Assembly: GCA_003130815.1 (NCBI GenBank)
Contig: QFDA01000001.1
Location: 262,131-326,130, forward strand
Direction: 5' to 3'
Length of the DNA: 64,000 bases
Source of the DNA: Bacteroidetes bacterium SCGC AAA795-G10
Lineage (GTDB): Bacteria > Bacteroidota > Bacteroidia > Flavobacteriales > Flavobacteriaceae
Shown: positions 29,245 through 38,271 of the stretch, piece by piece
Numbering within the stretch: position 1 is the stretch's first letter
Layout of the letters: every line of letters starts with the position of its first letter
Notes under the pieces: generated by a model
The model's database searches: none
Told to the model about the DNA's origin: nothing
What the model saw: only the letters and a program-made list of their open reading frames with translations
Translations under genes and position numbers: made by a program

Positions 29245-29482
29245 TCTATTTTAAAGGATTAAAAATGTTGGTTCACTTTTATATTTCAATACGAATTTAA
29301 GTTTTATTTGGATGTGCTAATTTTTTGATTTAGTAAAAATCTAAAGTTTATTTTACCCATATCTACTTCCAATTTCAAAACATTACAAGGCATTTTTAAG
29401 CTTCATCCAAATCATTAGAAAATTTATTTAAATTGAATTTGTAATTTTTTTGTAATATTGGGGGTCAATTAAATATGTAAAT

Positions 29483-30511
29483 GTGAATGATACGAAGTAT
29501 TTGTTGGCCTACACGATTCCTTTATCGTCAATCATAGGTCTTCAAGTTGGGGGAGTTTGGAGTTTTACAACTGTTTTATATGCTTTTGGGTTAATCCCAC
29601 TTTGGGAAGCCTTTCTTGAGCCTGACCAAAGTAAATTAAGCGAAGAAAAAATAAAAAACAGGTTATCTAATCGTTTTTTTGACTTGATGTTGTATTTCAA
29701 TTTGATAATTGTATTTGCAATCCTAATTTTTGGAATTAAACACCTGACTACCCAAACACTTGGTACATATGAAAAAGTTGGCCTTGTATTGTCTTTCGGA
29801 ATTGTATTGGGAACAAACGGTATAAACGTTGCCCACGAGTTAGGGCATAGAAAAACAAAATGGGAACGTTTTTTAGCAAAAGTTTTATTAATGCCTGCTT
29901 TCTACATGCATTTCTATATTGAACATAATTTTGGACACCATCTTAATGTTGGAACCCCAAGTGACCCTGCTACATCTAAAAAAAATCAATCCGTTTTTTC
30001 TTTTTGGTTCACTTCCATAACGGGTCAAATAAAAAATGCAATCCGAATTCAAAAAAATCTACTCAAGAACAAAAAAGTCAGATTTTTTAGTATTTACAAT
30101 GACTTTTTTTATTACCAAATCTTTCAATTAGCATTTTTAATTTCTATTTATATTTTTTTTAGTTTTCAAGGTGTCTTTTTTTCTTTATGCATTGCGCTTG
30201 TTGGAATACTTTTGCTAGAGACAATTAACTATATTGAACACTACGGCCTCTCCAGACAATCAAGGGGATCAAGATATGAACGTGTAAGCCCAATGCACTC
30301 TTGGAATTCTAATCATGCTATAGGTCGCCTAGTTCTTTATGAATTAACCCGTCATAGTGATCACCATCACAGAGCATCGAAAAAATATCAGATTTTAGAA
30401 AGCATAGAAAAAAGTCCCCAACTGCCCTATGGATACACAACTTCTATGCTAATTGCTCTTTTTCCACCTCTATGGTTCAAATTAATGAATAATCGTATCC
30501 CCAATACTTGA
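29483..30511 (+). CDS. AlkB-type membrane di-iron hydroxylase (alkane 1-monooxygenase family)
   Basis: A 342-residue integral membrane non-heme di-iron enzyme. The His boxes are HELGHR (from His118), EHNFGHH (147-153) and RHSDHHHR (from about 290). An added NYIEHYGL motif, typical of AlkB, precedes the third box together with SWNSNHAIGR. AlkB enzymes hydroxylate terminal methyl groups of alkanes using electrons from rubredoxin. It is shorter than the pseudomonad enzyme (about 400 residues), as in many Bacteroidota homologues, so a different hydrophobic substrate is possible. The start is GTG 29483. No rubredoxin or reductase gene is nearby. Confidence 0.85.
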   Translation: MNDTKYLLAYTIPLSSIIGLQVGGVWSFTTVLYAFGLIPLWEAFLEPDQSKLSEEKIKNRLSNRFFDLMLYFNLIIVFAILIFGIKHLTTQTLGTYEKVGLVLSFGIVLGTNGINVAHELGHRKTKWERFLAKVLLMPAFYMHFYIEHNFGHHLNVGTPSDPATSKKNQSVFSFWFTSITGQIKNAIRIQKNLLKNKKVRFFSIYNDFFYYQIFQLAFLISIYIFFSFQGVFFSLCIALVGILLLETINYIEHYGLSRQSRGSRYERVSPMHSWNSNHAIGRLVLYELTRHSDHHHRASKKYQILESIEKSPQLPYGYTTSMLIALFPPLWFKLMNNRIPNT

Positions 30512-30562
30512 ACTTTGTAAAATCTTTTACATTAATTTGTAAAGCTATTTGAAAAACAAATT

Positions 30563-31450
30563 GTGAACTTAATTTCCAAAAAAATAAAAACTCGTTTTAA
30601 GCTCTTATTTATCTGCATTTATTTATGCAACTTTTACGTTTTTAGTCAAGAAGGGGAATATATCAAAATAGAAAACTTTATTTTTAATACTGAGCAATTA
30701 AAAAAAAATCAAAAGGGTATTATTATTCCTCAACTAGATCGTAATCTTAATGATCGGATTGAATTTTTTATTCAAGAAACTTTTCCAAATATTATTGATG
30801 ACAGTAAAAATATAATTTGGCAATCTTATAAAACAACTACAAACCCTATTTTAAAAGCTCATTCCATGTCCTTTATGGTAAGAGTTAGTATAAAAAATAC
30901 AAATGAGAATAAAATCTACAGATATATCGAAATTGACTATTTCCCAAAGACAGATGAGCTGTCTACTTATTACATTTGGGATTCTGAAAAAAGAAACTTT
31001 AGAATAAATGATAGTGAGTTAGAGAGAAGATCTTATCTACCTCAACTTACTGATTTAAAAATAGAAAATCAACCTAACAAAGCTGGTATTAATGATATTT
31101 TGCAAGAATATCGGGCTCTAATTGGAGGAATAAATGATAATTTCGTTTACTTCAATCAAGCAAAAGAAAGTGATCTTGATAAAATTAATGAAAATATCTC
31201 CAGCTATGTGAAACAAAATTATTCAAATGTTGATTTTGTTATGAATATAGTCTTTGACTCCTATCACACATTTATCAGTGCATATGATATTTACCATTAC
31301 TATACCTTCATAGTACAGGTAAAACTACAAGGAAGTAGCACACCAAACTTCATTGAAGTTTTCTATAATCCCTCGACAGAAATCGTGAATTCTGATTTTG
31401 TTTGGAGCAGTCAAAGAGAAACATTTTATAGGCCTTCACAAAATGATTGA
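30563..31450 (+). CDS. Secreted protein with two copies of an unknown domain
   Basis: A 295-residue exported protein: the signal peptide ends LCNFYVFSQ, and the start is GTG 30563. The mature part holds two copies of a domain of about 85 residues. Copy 1 is near 55-150 (FFIQETFPNIIDDSKNIIWQ ... YRYIEIDYFP ... YYIWDSEKRNF). Copy 2 is near 205-293 (NYSNVDFVMNIVFDSYHTF ... YYTFIVQVKLQ ... FIEVFYNP ... DFVWSSQRETFYR). It is paralogous to the protein at 35926-36792. The family is not recognised. It lies between alkB and the LMW phosphatase-like gene with short gaps on the same strand. Confidence 0.65.
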   Translation: MNLISKKIKTRFKLLFICIYLCNFYVFSQEGEYIKIENFIFNTEQLKKNQKGIIIPQLDRNLNDRIEFFIQETFPNIIDDSKNIIWQSYKTTTNPILKAHSMSFMVRVSIKNTNENKIYRYIEIDYFPKTDELSTYYIWDSEKRNFRINDSELERRSYLPQLTDLKIENQPNKAGINDILQEYRALIGGINDNFVYFNQAKESDLDKINENISSYVKQNYSNVDFVMNIVFDSYHTFISAYDIYHYYTFIVQVKLQGSSTPNFIEVFYNPSTEIVNSDFVWSSQRETFYRPSQND

Positions 31451-31471
31451 TTATCTTAAGTAGAGTTAATC

Positions 31472-32092
31472 ATGAAAAAGGGCAAATTTAACCCACGCTT
31501 ACTCAGTACAATCAAAACCGTAATCAGTCATGGAATTGCTGCCTCAAGAAAACCCATTTTAAATGAACTAGTTAAATATATCAACTCAAAGAGAGCTTCG
31601 GAAAGTGAAGTCTACTTAAACTTTATATGCACTCATAATTCTAGAAGGAGTCAATTTTGTCAAATCTGGGCTGAAACTGCCAGTGCTTATTATAATAAAA
31701 AAGTATACTGCTTTTCTGGAGGATTGGAAATAACTGAGTTCAATATTAATGCTGTCAATACCATCAAAAAATCTGGTTTTGATGTAATTAAATCAGGAAG
31801 TAAAAATCCAACTTATGATTTGTACTACTCTGATAATAGAGTGATTTCAATATCCGTTTTCTCTAAACTATACAATGACCCTGTCAATAAAGCAAATTCA
31901 TTTGCTGCAGTTATGACTTGTTCAGATGCAGAGGAAAATTGCCCATTTATTTTAAATGCTGATAAACGATTTTTTTTACAATACAATGATCCAAAATCAT
32001 TTGATAATTCGCCTTATAAAGCAGAAAAATATAATGAATGTTCTCTCCAAATTGCCTCAGAATTATTTTATATATTTCGGAATGTAGAATAA
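31472..32092 (+). CDS. Low-molecular-weight protein-tyrosine phosphatase/arsenate reductase-like protein
   Basis: A 206-residue cytosolic protein. The phosphate-binding loop CTHNSRRS fits CX5RS, with Cys53 and Arg59 after a beta strand (VYLNFI), as in the LMW-PTP and thioredoxin-coupled ArsC fold. FSGGLEITEFNINAVNTIKKSGF and MTCSDAEENCPFI are typical of the ArsC-like group in Bacteroidota. Asp-containing YNDPKSFDNSPYK could supply the acid. Substrate and direction (phosphatase or reductase) are unknown. It starts 21 bases after the preceding gene, so it may be co-transcribed. Confidence 0.75.
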   Translation: MKKGKFNPRLLSTIKTVISHGIAASRKPILNELVKYINSKRASESEVYLNFICTHNSRRSQFCQIWAETASAYYNKKVYCFSGGLEITEFNINAVNTIKKSGFDVIKSGSKNPTYDLYYSDNRVISISVFSKLYNDPVNKANSFAAVMTCSDAEENCPFILNADKRFFLQYNDPKSFDNSPYKAEKYNECSLQIASELFYIFRNVE

Positions 32093-32117
32093 ACCATTTC
32101 CAAAGAAATCATTTATT

Positions 32118-32139
32118 TGATAAAAATATTTTTTTATCA
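32118..32139. terminator. AT-only hairpin, possible terminator
   Basis: TGATAAAAA (32118-32126) and TTTTTATCA (32131-32139) form a 9-bp stem with a TATT loop just after the phosphatase-like gene. It is almost pure A/T, so stability is modest and its role is uncertain. Confidence 0.35.
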
Positions 32140-32173
32140 TATTTTAGATAAATAACAATTAAATCAAATTGAA

Positions 32174-32596
32174 ATGTTACCACAAATTATAGTTGCCTCA
32201 ACTTGTATTCTAATTACACTTTATGGGGTTTTTAGAAAAAATCGTGTTTTCTTTAACCTTGGCTATTTCGTGTATGGATTAATAGTGGTTTTTTCAGAAA
32301 TAAACTTTTATTTACAGAGTCAAGAAGTAATTCATATTGCAACCGCAACATTATGGCTAATTCAATCTTCCTTAGCCTTACCAAATAAGTTACCCTACGA
32401 CGGTAGTAAAATAGCAAAATCAGCAGGTATAAAAATTTATATTTGTTTATCGATAATTAATCTTTATGGCATATTTATAGTCCGTGCTTCAGATATACCA
32501 GATTTTGTCTCTTATTTTCATGCGATTCTTGCAATTTTACCTGTAATTGCAATCTACTTGATATTGAATAATAAAATTGAAATAACTAAAAGCTAA
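32174..32596 (+). CDS. Four-helix membrane protein, unknown
   Basis: A 140-residue protein with hydrophobic segments at IIVASTCILITLYGVF, VFFNLGYFVYGLIVVF, IHIATATLWLIQSSLAL, IKIYICLSIINLYGIFIV and FHAILAILPVIAIYLIL. That makes four or five helices with short loops. The GY-YG and LWLIQSS patterns faintly recall the small half-unit protein at 29014, but no family can be named. It is a single gene before a convergent lipase-like gene. Confidence 0.55.
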   Translation: MLPQIIVASTCILITLYGVFRKNRVFFNLGYFVYGLIVVFSEINFYLQSQEVIHIATATLWLIQSSLALPNKLPYDGSKIAKSAGIKIYICLSIINLYGIFIVRASDIPDFVSYFHAILAILPVIAIYLILNNKIEITKS

Positions 32597-32644
32597 TATA
32601 TTTTTTGTTGAGATAAAATTGTTCAAAAATTGAGGTTCAGTTGT

Positions 32645-33595
32645 TTATTTTTGAACCATCCTTCTAATAAAGCTAATTGGTGTTTCTTGATAAGTTCCAG
32701 AAAACTGTAGTCCAACATTACTAGCTGCTTTTCTTATTGCATTCCCATGTTTATAACTATGGAATAAGACATTGAAGTCAATGATATTATCTTTTGTTAT
32801 CACTTCATCCTCATAAACGGGATTATAGATAAAAATAGGTGGATCATTTTTGTCCATTTGATTTAAGTAATCCAATACTTTTAAATTTTCACTAGTAATT
32901 GAATTGTTATAAAACTTCATAAATAAATCGTCTAGCAAAATGTATTCATCTCTCAATAAGTCAACTTGAAAATCAGGGAAAATTTTTTCCCATTTATACA
33001 TATTATAAGTACTCTGAGCTAAAGTAGTAAATATGCCAATTACATTTTTATTAGTATCTTCTCTTAATCCATTCCAAATAGCAATTCCTGCACCTGCTGA
33101 AATCCCTGCAAGAATCAATTTATTTTCGGGAAATCCTATCACGCTAGATCTTTGGTTTATAAATTCAATAACCTTTTTACCGTCTGTAAGAGAGGTTATT
33201 ACACCTTCTGCCTCATTATCTGTAATAAATGTATATTCTGAATTAACAACAGCAAGATTTTCATTCAAAATAGAATTAATAATTTCTTTCTGGTCATCCT
33301 GATAGAGGTCCTCTTTAGATCCAAATAAAAAAGATCCACCATGAAAAAAGATTACTGCTCCATTTAATTTATTCGTTTTTGGTAAAATAATATCTAAAAA
33401 ATTTCTGTCCTTATTTCCATAACGGACATCTTTAAAAAATAAAAAATCCTTTCCCAAAGGAGAATCTGAAGTATTGACTCCTAATGATGTTTCTATAACG
33501 CTAATGTTAGATTGTTCTATGTTTTCAATCTTTGAGCAATTAGCAAAAAAATTTATTCCAACTAGAATAATAAACTTTTCTAATATACTTTTCAT
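32645..33595 (-). CDS. Alpha/beta hydrolase lipoprotein (esterase/carboxylesterase-like)
   Basis: A 316-residue lipoprotein with Cys20 in the lipobox (NFFANCSK). The alpha/beta hydrolase core has the oxyanion motif HGGSF (85-89) and the nucleophile elbow Gly-Ile-Ser166-Ala-Gly. A late His lies in FHSYKHGN. This is the hormone-sensitive lipase/carboxylesterase style. Its ATG overlaps the stop of the D-aminoacylase gene (ATGA), so the two enzymes are made together; a shared role in breaking down acylated amino acids or peptides at the cell surface is an inference. Confidence 0.78.
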   Translation of the reverse strand: MKSILEKFIILVGINFFANCSKIENIEQSNISVIETSLGVNTSDSPLGKDFLFFKDVRYGNKDRNFLDIILPKTNKLNGAVIFFHGGSFLFGSKEDLYQDDQKEIINSILNENLAVVNSEYTFITDNEAEGVITSLTDGKKVIEFINQRSSVIGFPENKLILAGISAGAGIAIWNGLREDTNKNVIGIFTTLAQSTYNMYKWEKIFPDFQVDLLRDEYILLDDLFMKFYNNSITSENLKVLDYLNQMDKNDPPIFIYNPVYEDEVITKDNIIDFNVLFHSYKHGNAIRKAASNVGLQFSGTYQETPISFIRRMVQK

Positions 33596-35217
33596 AGATT
33601 ATTTTTTTTTAAAACAACCCCTGGTTTAATGGTCTTAAATTTTGACTCATCAATTACTATTTTACCATTTACTATGACATAAGATATACCACTAGGGAAT
33701 TGATGAGGTGATTCATAAGTCCCATTATCGATTATTTCATTTGAGTCAAAGATCGTCAAATCAGCCTTATATCCCTTTTGAATAAGTCCTCTATCCTTTA
33801 GTCCCATTGCATCTGCAGGTAAAAATGTCATTTTATGTATTGCTTCTTTTAAAGTCAAAATTTTATTTTCTCTAACATATCTCCCTAAAACCCTTGGAAA
33901 TGTTCCATACCATCTTGGATGTGGATGACCCTCTCCATACCTAGCTAACCTTCCATCTGAAGCTATCATTGTTTGCGGGTGTTTCATAATATTTACAACG
34001 TCAGCTTCATCCATTGCGTGAAAAATACAATTTGCTCCTCCTTTAAGTTGAGCTTCAATTACAAGTTCCGCTCCATTTTTTGTCGTGGGCTCAATTCCTC
34101 TTAGATTACACCAGTATTTTAATGTTTTTCCCTCTAATTCTGGCATCCATTCAACTTTGGCAAATTGAATCCTATCCAGATCTTCCCCTCCACGATCATT
34201 TAGTATGTTGAAAACAATTCCATTTAATATACTATCTCTGAATATCTCATTATCTAATCTCAACTTAAACATTTCTTGTCCACCAGCCCTAGCCCAGCTT
34301 GGAATTAAAACTGATATACCGGTATGACTAGCATTATAAGGATATTGATCAATCCTTATATCTAAACCTTTTTCTCTAGCATTATCAACTCTAGCAAGAG
34401 TTTGAACACTTTTTCCCCACATTGGCTTACCGATAACTTTATGATGAGTGAGAATTACAGGTATATTTGCTTTTTCAGAGATTGTAATGGCTTCGTCTAT
34501 TGAAGCTAGAACTTCTAGACCCTCATCACGTAGGTGTGACGTGTAGATACCTCCTTGTTTTGAGACCTCTTTTGAAATTTCTATTATTTCATCAATCTTA
34601 GAAAAACTTCCAGGTAGATATTTTAGACCTGTGGAAATACCAAAAGCTCCCTCATTCATTGCCTGAGAAACAATTGTTTTCATTTGATTTAACTCTTGTG
34701 ATGTAGGAGGTCTATTATCTAAATTCATTACTTTTTTTCTTACTGAATTGTGCCCAACTAGAAAACCTACATTCATTCCAACTCCTAGCTTTTGAAGACT
34801 ATCTAAATAAGCGCCAAATGGTAATGGACTATTTCCGTCTGGTCCTCCTAAACTTGTGGTAACGCCTTGACGAAGATGACTCTCACAATTAGAAAGAGAA
34901 AAAATCGGCTCTAAATGTACATGTAAATCGATGAATCCAGGAGAAACTGATAACCCCTCAGCGTTAATTATTTTATTTGCATTTACATCTGCCAAACTGC
35001 CAAGGGTTGTTATTTTATCTCCTTTAATCCCAATATCTATTAAAGCAGGTTCGTCTAGAGTCCCATCATAAACTGTTCCATTTAAAATTATAATGTCGAA
35101 AGTGGAACTATTCTCACATCCAGTGATCACAAAATGTAAAAGAAGAATGAAAATATATTTTTTACTGTATGAAATTTTCCAAAAAAGATTTACTAAATAT
35201 TGATTAATAAATATCAA
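33592..35217 (-). CDS. N-acyl-D-amino-acid deacylase-type amidohydrolase lipoprotein
   Basis: A 541-residue lipoprotein (lipobox VITGC, Cys34). It has an amidohydrolase-superfamily fold: an N-terminal beta sandwich (IILNGTVYDGTLDEPA), the metal motif FIDLHVHLEP, LRQGVTTSLGGPDG, STGLKYLPG, YTSHLRDEG, VILTHHKVIG, IRIDQYPYNAS, MIASDGRL and HPRWYGTFPRVLGRY. The set is characteristic of D-aminoacylases. The start is TTG 35217, with no ATG ahead of the lipobox. It lies 13 bases behind the gene at 35231-35878 and overlaps the esterase gene by 4 bases, forming a three-gene operon. Confidence 0.83.
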   Translation of the reverse strand: MIFINQYLVNLFWKISYSKKYIFILLLHFVITGCENSSTFDIIILNGTVYDGTLDEPALIDIGIKGDKITTLGSLADVNANKIINAEGLSVSPGFIDLHVHLEPIFSLSNCESHLRQGVTTSLGGPDGNSPLPFGAYLDSLQKLGVGMNVGFLVGHNSVRKKVMNLDNRPPTSQELNQMKTIVSQAMNEGAFGISTGLKYLPGSFSKIDEIIEISKEVSKQGGIYTSHLRDEGLEVLASIDEAITISEKANIPVILTHHKVIGKPMWGKSVQTLARVDNAREKGLDIRIDQYPYNASHTGISVLIPSWARAGGQEMFKLRLDNEIFRDSILNGIVFNILNDRGGEDLDRIQFAKVEWMPELEGKTLKYWCNLRGIEPTTKNGAELVIEAQLKGGANCIFHAMDEADVVNIMKHPQTMIASDGRLARYGEGHPHPRWYGTFPRVLGRYVRENKILTLKEAIHKMTFLPADAMGLKDRGLIQKGYKADLTIFDSNEIIDNGTYESPHQFPSGISYVIVNGKIVIDESKFKTIKPGVVLKKNNL

Positions 35218-35230
35218 AATCTACTATTTT

Positions 35231-35878
35231 TTACCAATTGTCTTGATCGTTATCACTCAATACCTCTTTATATATCGATTGAAAATAAATTGTTGCATAA
35301 TCAATTAATGTTTGTTGGTACTCCTTCAACACTCTTGGTTGAGATTGAATATAAATTTCTTTTTTCCTTCTACTAGTAATTGAGTAATAGTCTTGATTCA
35401 TCTCTAATCTAGCTTTTTGAATGATTTCTTCTATATCAGAAGTTTCGAAATCCATTTTAGCAGGAAATGGTAACTTATATTCAGTTAATTGAGAATCTGA
35501 ATATTTTCCATTTTGATAAGTGAGTTTAATTCTGTATTTCTCATCTTTTACCTCTATAACTGCAGTATAATTATGATTATAGTCAACATAATCTGTTAGT
35601 TCAGTATTACTAGGATTCATCAATTTGTATGCATCTAGAACTGGAACTAATGCCATGGCTTTTACAACAATTCTCATTGTCTTGTCATCTTTGTATTTAA
35701 TAACTTCATCAGGATTTTGATAAATTAAACATAAAGCAAAATGGATTTTAGAAAATATTTCCTCAGCATTTGAATTACGCACCTCATAAATTTGAGAAAT
35801 TTTATTACCATCTATTGTCTGACAGAAAACAGAGTTACAAATCAGAAAAAAAAATATTACATATCGATTTATTTTCAT
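35231..35878 (-). CDS. Exported protein, possibly DUF4468-like
   Basis: A 215-residue protein with a signal peptide (MKINRYVIFFFLICNSVFCQ). The mature part has an alpha/beta pattern (NAEEIFSKIHFALCLIYQNP; YNHNYTAVIEVKDEKYRIKLTYQNGKY; QPRVLKEYQQTLIDYATIYFQ). The general layout resembles DUF4468-type TBP-fold domains of Bacteroidota, but this is tentative. It is the first gene of the apparent operon with the D-aminoacylase and esterase genes. Confidence 0.5.
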   Translation of the reverse strand: MKINRYVIFFFLICNSVFCQTIDGNKISQIYEVRNSNAEEIFSKIHFALCLIYQNPDEVIKYKDDKTMRIVVKAMALVPVLDAYKLMNPSNTELTDYVDYNHNYTAVIEVKDEKYRIKLTYQNGKYSDSQLTEYKLPFPAKMDFETSDIEEIIQKARLEMNQDYYSITSRRKKEIYIQSQPRVLKEYQQTLIDYATIYFQSIYKEVLSDNDQDNW

Positions 35879-35925
35879 TTTATACTGAGATATTTTAAAA
35901 AAATTAAAGCAAGAGTTGTTTAAAA

Positions 35926-36792
35926 CTAGGAATCTGATTCTTGCACCTTTACTACTCTGAAAAACTCTTCATCAGATTCAATCCATTCAAAATCAGTTGT
36001 AATTTTTTCAGTAGCTGGATTATAAAAAACTTCAAGATATTTCAATCGATTTATTCCCTCTACCTTTACTTGAGCGATAAAAACATGAAAATTATATTTA
36101 TCGAATGGACTTAAGAAAGTAGTGTAGGAATCCCAAATTATATTTCTTGTATATTCAACATTAGAATAGTTTGTGTCATTAAACGAACGAATTAGTTTGT
36201 TTATTTTAGCAACATTAATCGGTACAATTTCATTTTCACTCAAATTTAGTCTATCCCTCTCGTCAATAAAACCTTGATGCTCATTAAGGAAGTCATTCAG
36301 GCTTGGCTTTTTATCATGATTTGAAATTTCCAACTCTTTAAGATTTGGAAGTAGTTTTTGTTCCTCTACTTGTTCATCGACTAAGTAAAACTCCTCATCT
36401 TCAGGGATCCATTGAAAATTCCCAGTAACTTTTTTCTCATAAGGGTCATATTGAACCTCTAAATATTTCAAACGATCAACATCTGTAACTTTCACCTGTA
36501 CAATAAACGTATGTGAATGATATCTGTCAGAAGGGCTTAAAAAAGTTCCATATGAGTCCCATATAATATTTCTTGTGAAATCAACTATTTTTGGATATTT
36601 CTCTTCAATAAAAAAACGAATTCTTTTATTTATTTCCTTCAAATTTATTGGATTAATTTCTCCTTCCTCATTTTCTTCAAAACCATTATGTTGAGTAACA
36701 AAATCCTCAATTTTAACAGTAACTATTTGCCCTAAAGCAGTTTTGAGCATAAGGGTTAAAAGTAAAATAAATATTGAAAATCGGAATCTCAT
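35926..36792 (-). CDS. Secreted protein with two copies of an unknown domain, paralogue of 30563-31450
   Basis: A 288-residue exported protein: signal peptide MRFRFSIFILLLTLMLKTALGQ. Two tandem copies of the same domain follow. Copy 1 has RNIIWDSYGTFLSPSDRYH, TFIVQVKV, LKYLEVQYDP and FQWIPEDEEFY. Copy 2 has RNIIWDSYTTFLSPFDKYN, VFIAQVKV, LKYLEVFYNP and FEWIESDEEFF. The copies are closer to each other than to the paralogue at 30563. A longer reading from TTG 36819 exists, but that TTG sits inside a TATATTTG -7-like box, so ATG 36792 is preferred. No known family was recognised. Confidence 0.65.
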   Translation of the reverse strand: MRFRFSIFILLLTLMLKTALGQIVTVKIEDFVTQHNGFEENEEGEINPINLKEINKRIRFFIEEKYPKIVDFTRNIIWDSYGTFLSPSDRYHSHTFIVQVKVTDVDRLKYLEVQYDPYEKKVTGNFQWIPEDEEFYLVDEQVEEQKLLPNLKELEISNHDKKPSLNDFLNEHQGFIDERDRLNLSENEIVPINVAKINKLIRSFNDTNYSNVEYTRNIIWDSYTTFLSPFDKYNFHVFIAQVKVEGINRLKYLEVFYNPATEKITTDFEWIESDEEFFRVVKVQESDS

Positions 36793-37063
36793 AAAAATAA
36801 TTTGTACAATAAATATCAAATATAGTGATTATGATTGTTTTTTTAAATAGTTGTTTGATGATCTATAATTAACTAATTTTTAACTAGTTAAAATCATTGT
36901 AAAAAGAAATTTTCCTATATTTATGAAAGCCATAGTCAATTTTTTATTTGAATAAAACAAAACTAAAAATTCAAAAAAATTTTTAAAATGGTTTAATAAA
37001 GTTGTTTGAGAAATATTTTTTTATTAAGGCCAGAAAATTTCAGACTATTTTAAGTATTAACAA

Positions 37064-37504
37064 ATGATAAAAGTTGAAAATAAAAGATCTTCTTGCCCAG
37101 TAAGTACTTCTCTTGAAATTATTGGTGACAGTTGGACATTGGTTTTAATTAGAAATTTCTTCCTAGGTAGTGTAACTTTTGCTGATTTCAAAAAAGCACC
37201 TGAAAATATCGCCACAAATATTCTTTCTGACCGCCTTAAAAAACTAATGAAATACAAAATTATTGAATATCGGTTGCATCCAAAAAACAAAAAAATTAAA
37301 CAATACTACCTTACTGAAGCGGGAATAAATCTTTATCCACTTATTTACGATCTTCTTATTTGGGGTAAGAATAATTTAGACATGGAAATTGGTCCTGTTG
37401 GAAATGATTTTTACAAGAGAAATAAAAATAAAAAAAGAGAAGATACTATTAAGGATTCAATAGATTCATACAAGGAATTCAAAAATTCTTTTCTAGTCAA
37501 CTAG
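37064..37504 (+). CDS. HxlR family transcriptional regulator
   Basis: A 146-residue winged-helix DNA-binding protein. It has the HxlR signature: CPVSTSLEIIGDSWTLVLIR, then TFADFKKAPENIATNILSDRLKKL and IIEYRLHPKNKKIKQYYLTEAG. Cys11 near the N-terminus is the usual redox or electrophile-sensing position of the family. It lies 46 bases before the M24 peptidase gene, its nearest same-strand neighbour. The target is unknown. Confidence 0.88.
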   Translation: MIKVENKRSSCPVSTSLEIIGDSWTLVLIRNFFLGSVTFADFKKAPENIATNILSDRLKKLMKYKIIEYRLHPKNKKIKQYYLTEAGINLYPLIYDLLIWGKNNLDMEIGPVGNDFYKRNKNKKREDTIKDSIDSYKEFKNSFLVN

Positions 37505-37550
37505 TAGCTCTTTTATTTCAAAAACTTTATATCACTTTTATTTTTTAAAT

Positions 37551-38234
37551 ATGTCACATGAATTAACTCAGTTAGTAGAGGCTGAAAAAAAAGCATCCGA
37601 GTTATTTAAAGAAATAGAAAATAGAGATATTATTTGTGCTGGACGAACAGAAAAAGAAATTAACCAAAGTATTTATGATTTGGCTTTTGAAATGTTTAAA
37701 ATTAAAAAATATTGGCATAAAAGAATTGTAAGATCTGGACCTAATACTCTTTTCCCTTACGACGAAAATCCTAAAAACTTAATAGTTGAAAAAGATGATA
37801 TTGTGTTTTTAGATTTTGGGCCCATATTTGAAGAGTGGGAAGCTGATTATGGGAGAACTTATGTTTTGGGTAATGATTCTTTTAAAAAGAAATTAGCTAA
37901 TGATATTGAGATTGCATGGAGAAAAGCAAATGTTTTTTATCATTCTAAAGATGCCATAAGTGGCTGTGAAATGTATAACTATTGCTGTAAACTAGCAAAA
38001 TCTATGGGTTGGGAATTTGGTGGTCAAATAGCAGGTCATTTAATCGGTCACTTCCCTCATGAAAAGCTAGAAAAAGAAAATAAAACCAATTATATCCATC
38101 CGGATAATTTAATTGACATGAATACTCCAGATAAAAAAGGAAATACTAGACATTGGATTTTAGAAATTCATTTTGTTGACAGGGAAAGACAAATTGGAGG
38201 ATTCTTTGAGCAATTATTAATTCCAGTTTCATAA
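37551..38234 (+). CDS. Minimal M24 family metallopeptidase
   Basis: A 227-residue protein consisting of the M24 (methionine aminopeptidase/Xaa-Pro peptidase) catalytic fold only, without an N-terminal creatinase domain. Ligand positions read as Asp in IVFLDFGPIFEEWEADYGRT (two Asp), His in QIAGHLIGHFPHE, Glu in WILEIHFVD and Glu in GGFFEQL, so the metal site looks complete. It may be an active peptidase or a small-molecule hydrolase such as a creatinase-like enzyme. It is distinct from pepP at 12628-13920. Confidence 0.75.
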   Translation: MSHELTQLVEAEKKASELFKEIENRDIICAGRTEKEINQSIYDLAFEMFKIKKYWHKRIVRSGPNTLFPYDENPKNLIVEKDDIVFLDFGPIFEEWEADYGRTYVLGNDSFKKKLANDIEIAWRKANVFYHSKDAISGCEMYNYCCKLAKSMGWEFGGQIAGHLIGHFPHEKLEKENKTNYIHPDNLIDMNTPDKKGNTRHWILEIHFVDRERQIGGFFEQLLIPVS

Positions 38235-38271
38235 GGAAAATATTACCTAAATTATATCTTGTTAAATGTAA

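Noticed and set aside
29245-29482. Hidden small gene in the 238-base gap before alkB
   Set aside because: No open frame with a plausible start or composition was found on either strand; only AT-rich DNA with a weak TAATATTG box.
36793-36819. TTG 36819 as start of the secreted repeat protein
   Set aside because: The TTG falls within a TATATTTG -7-like box, and ATG 36792 gives a normal signal peptide.
37551-38234. Truncated pseudogene of an Xaa-Pro aminopeptidase
   Set aside because: Although only 227 residues, the full set of M24 metal-ligand positions is present and the frame is intact, so it is treated as a real short form.
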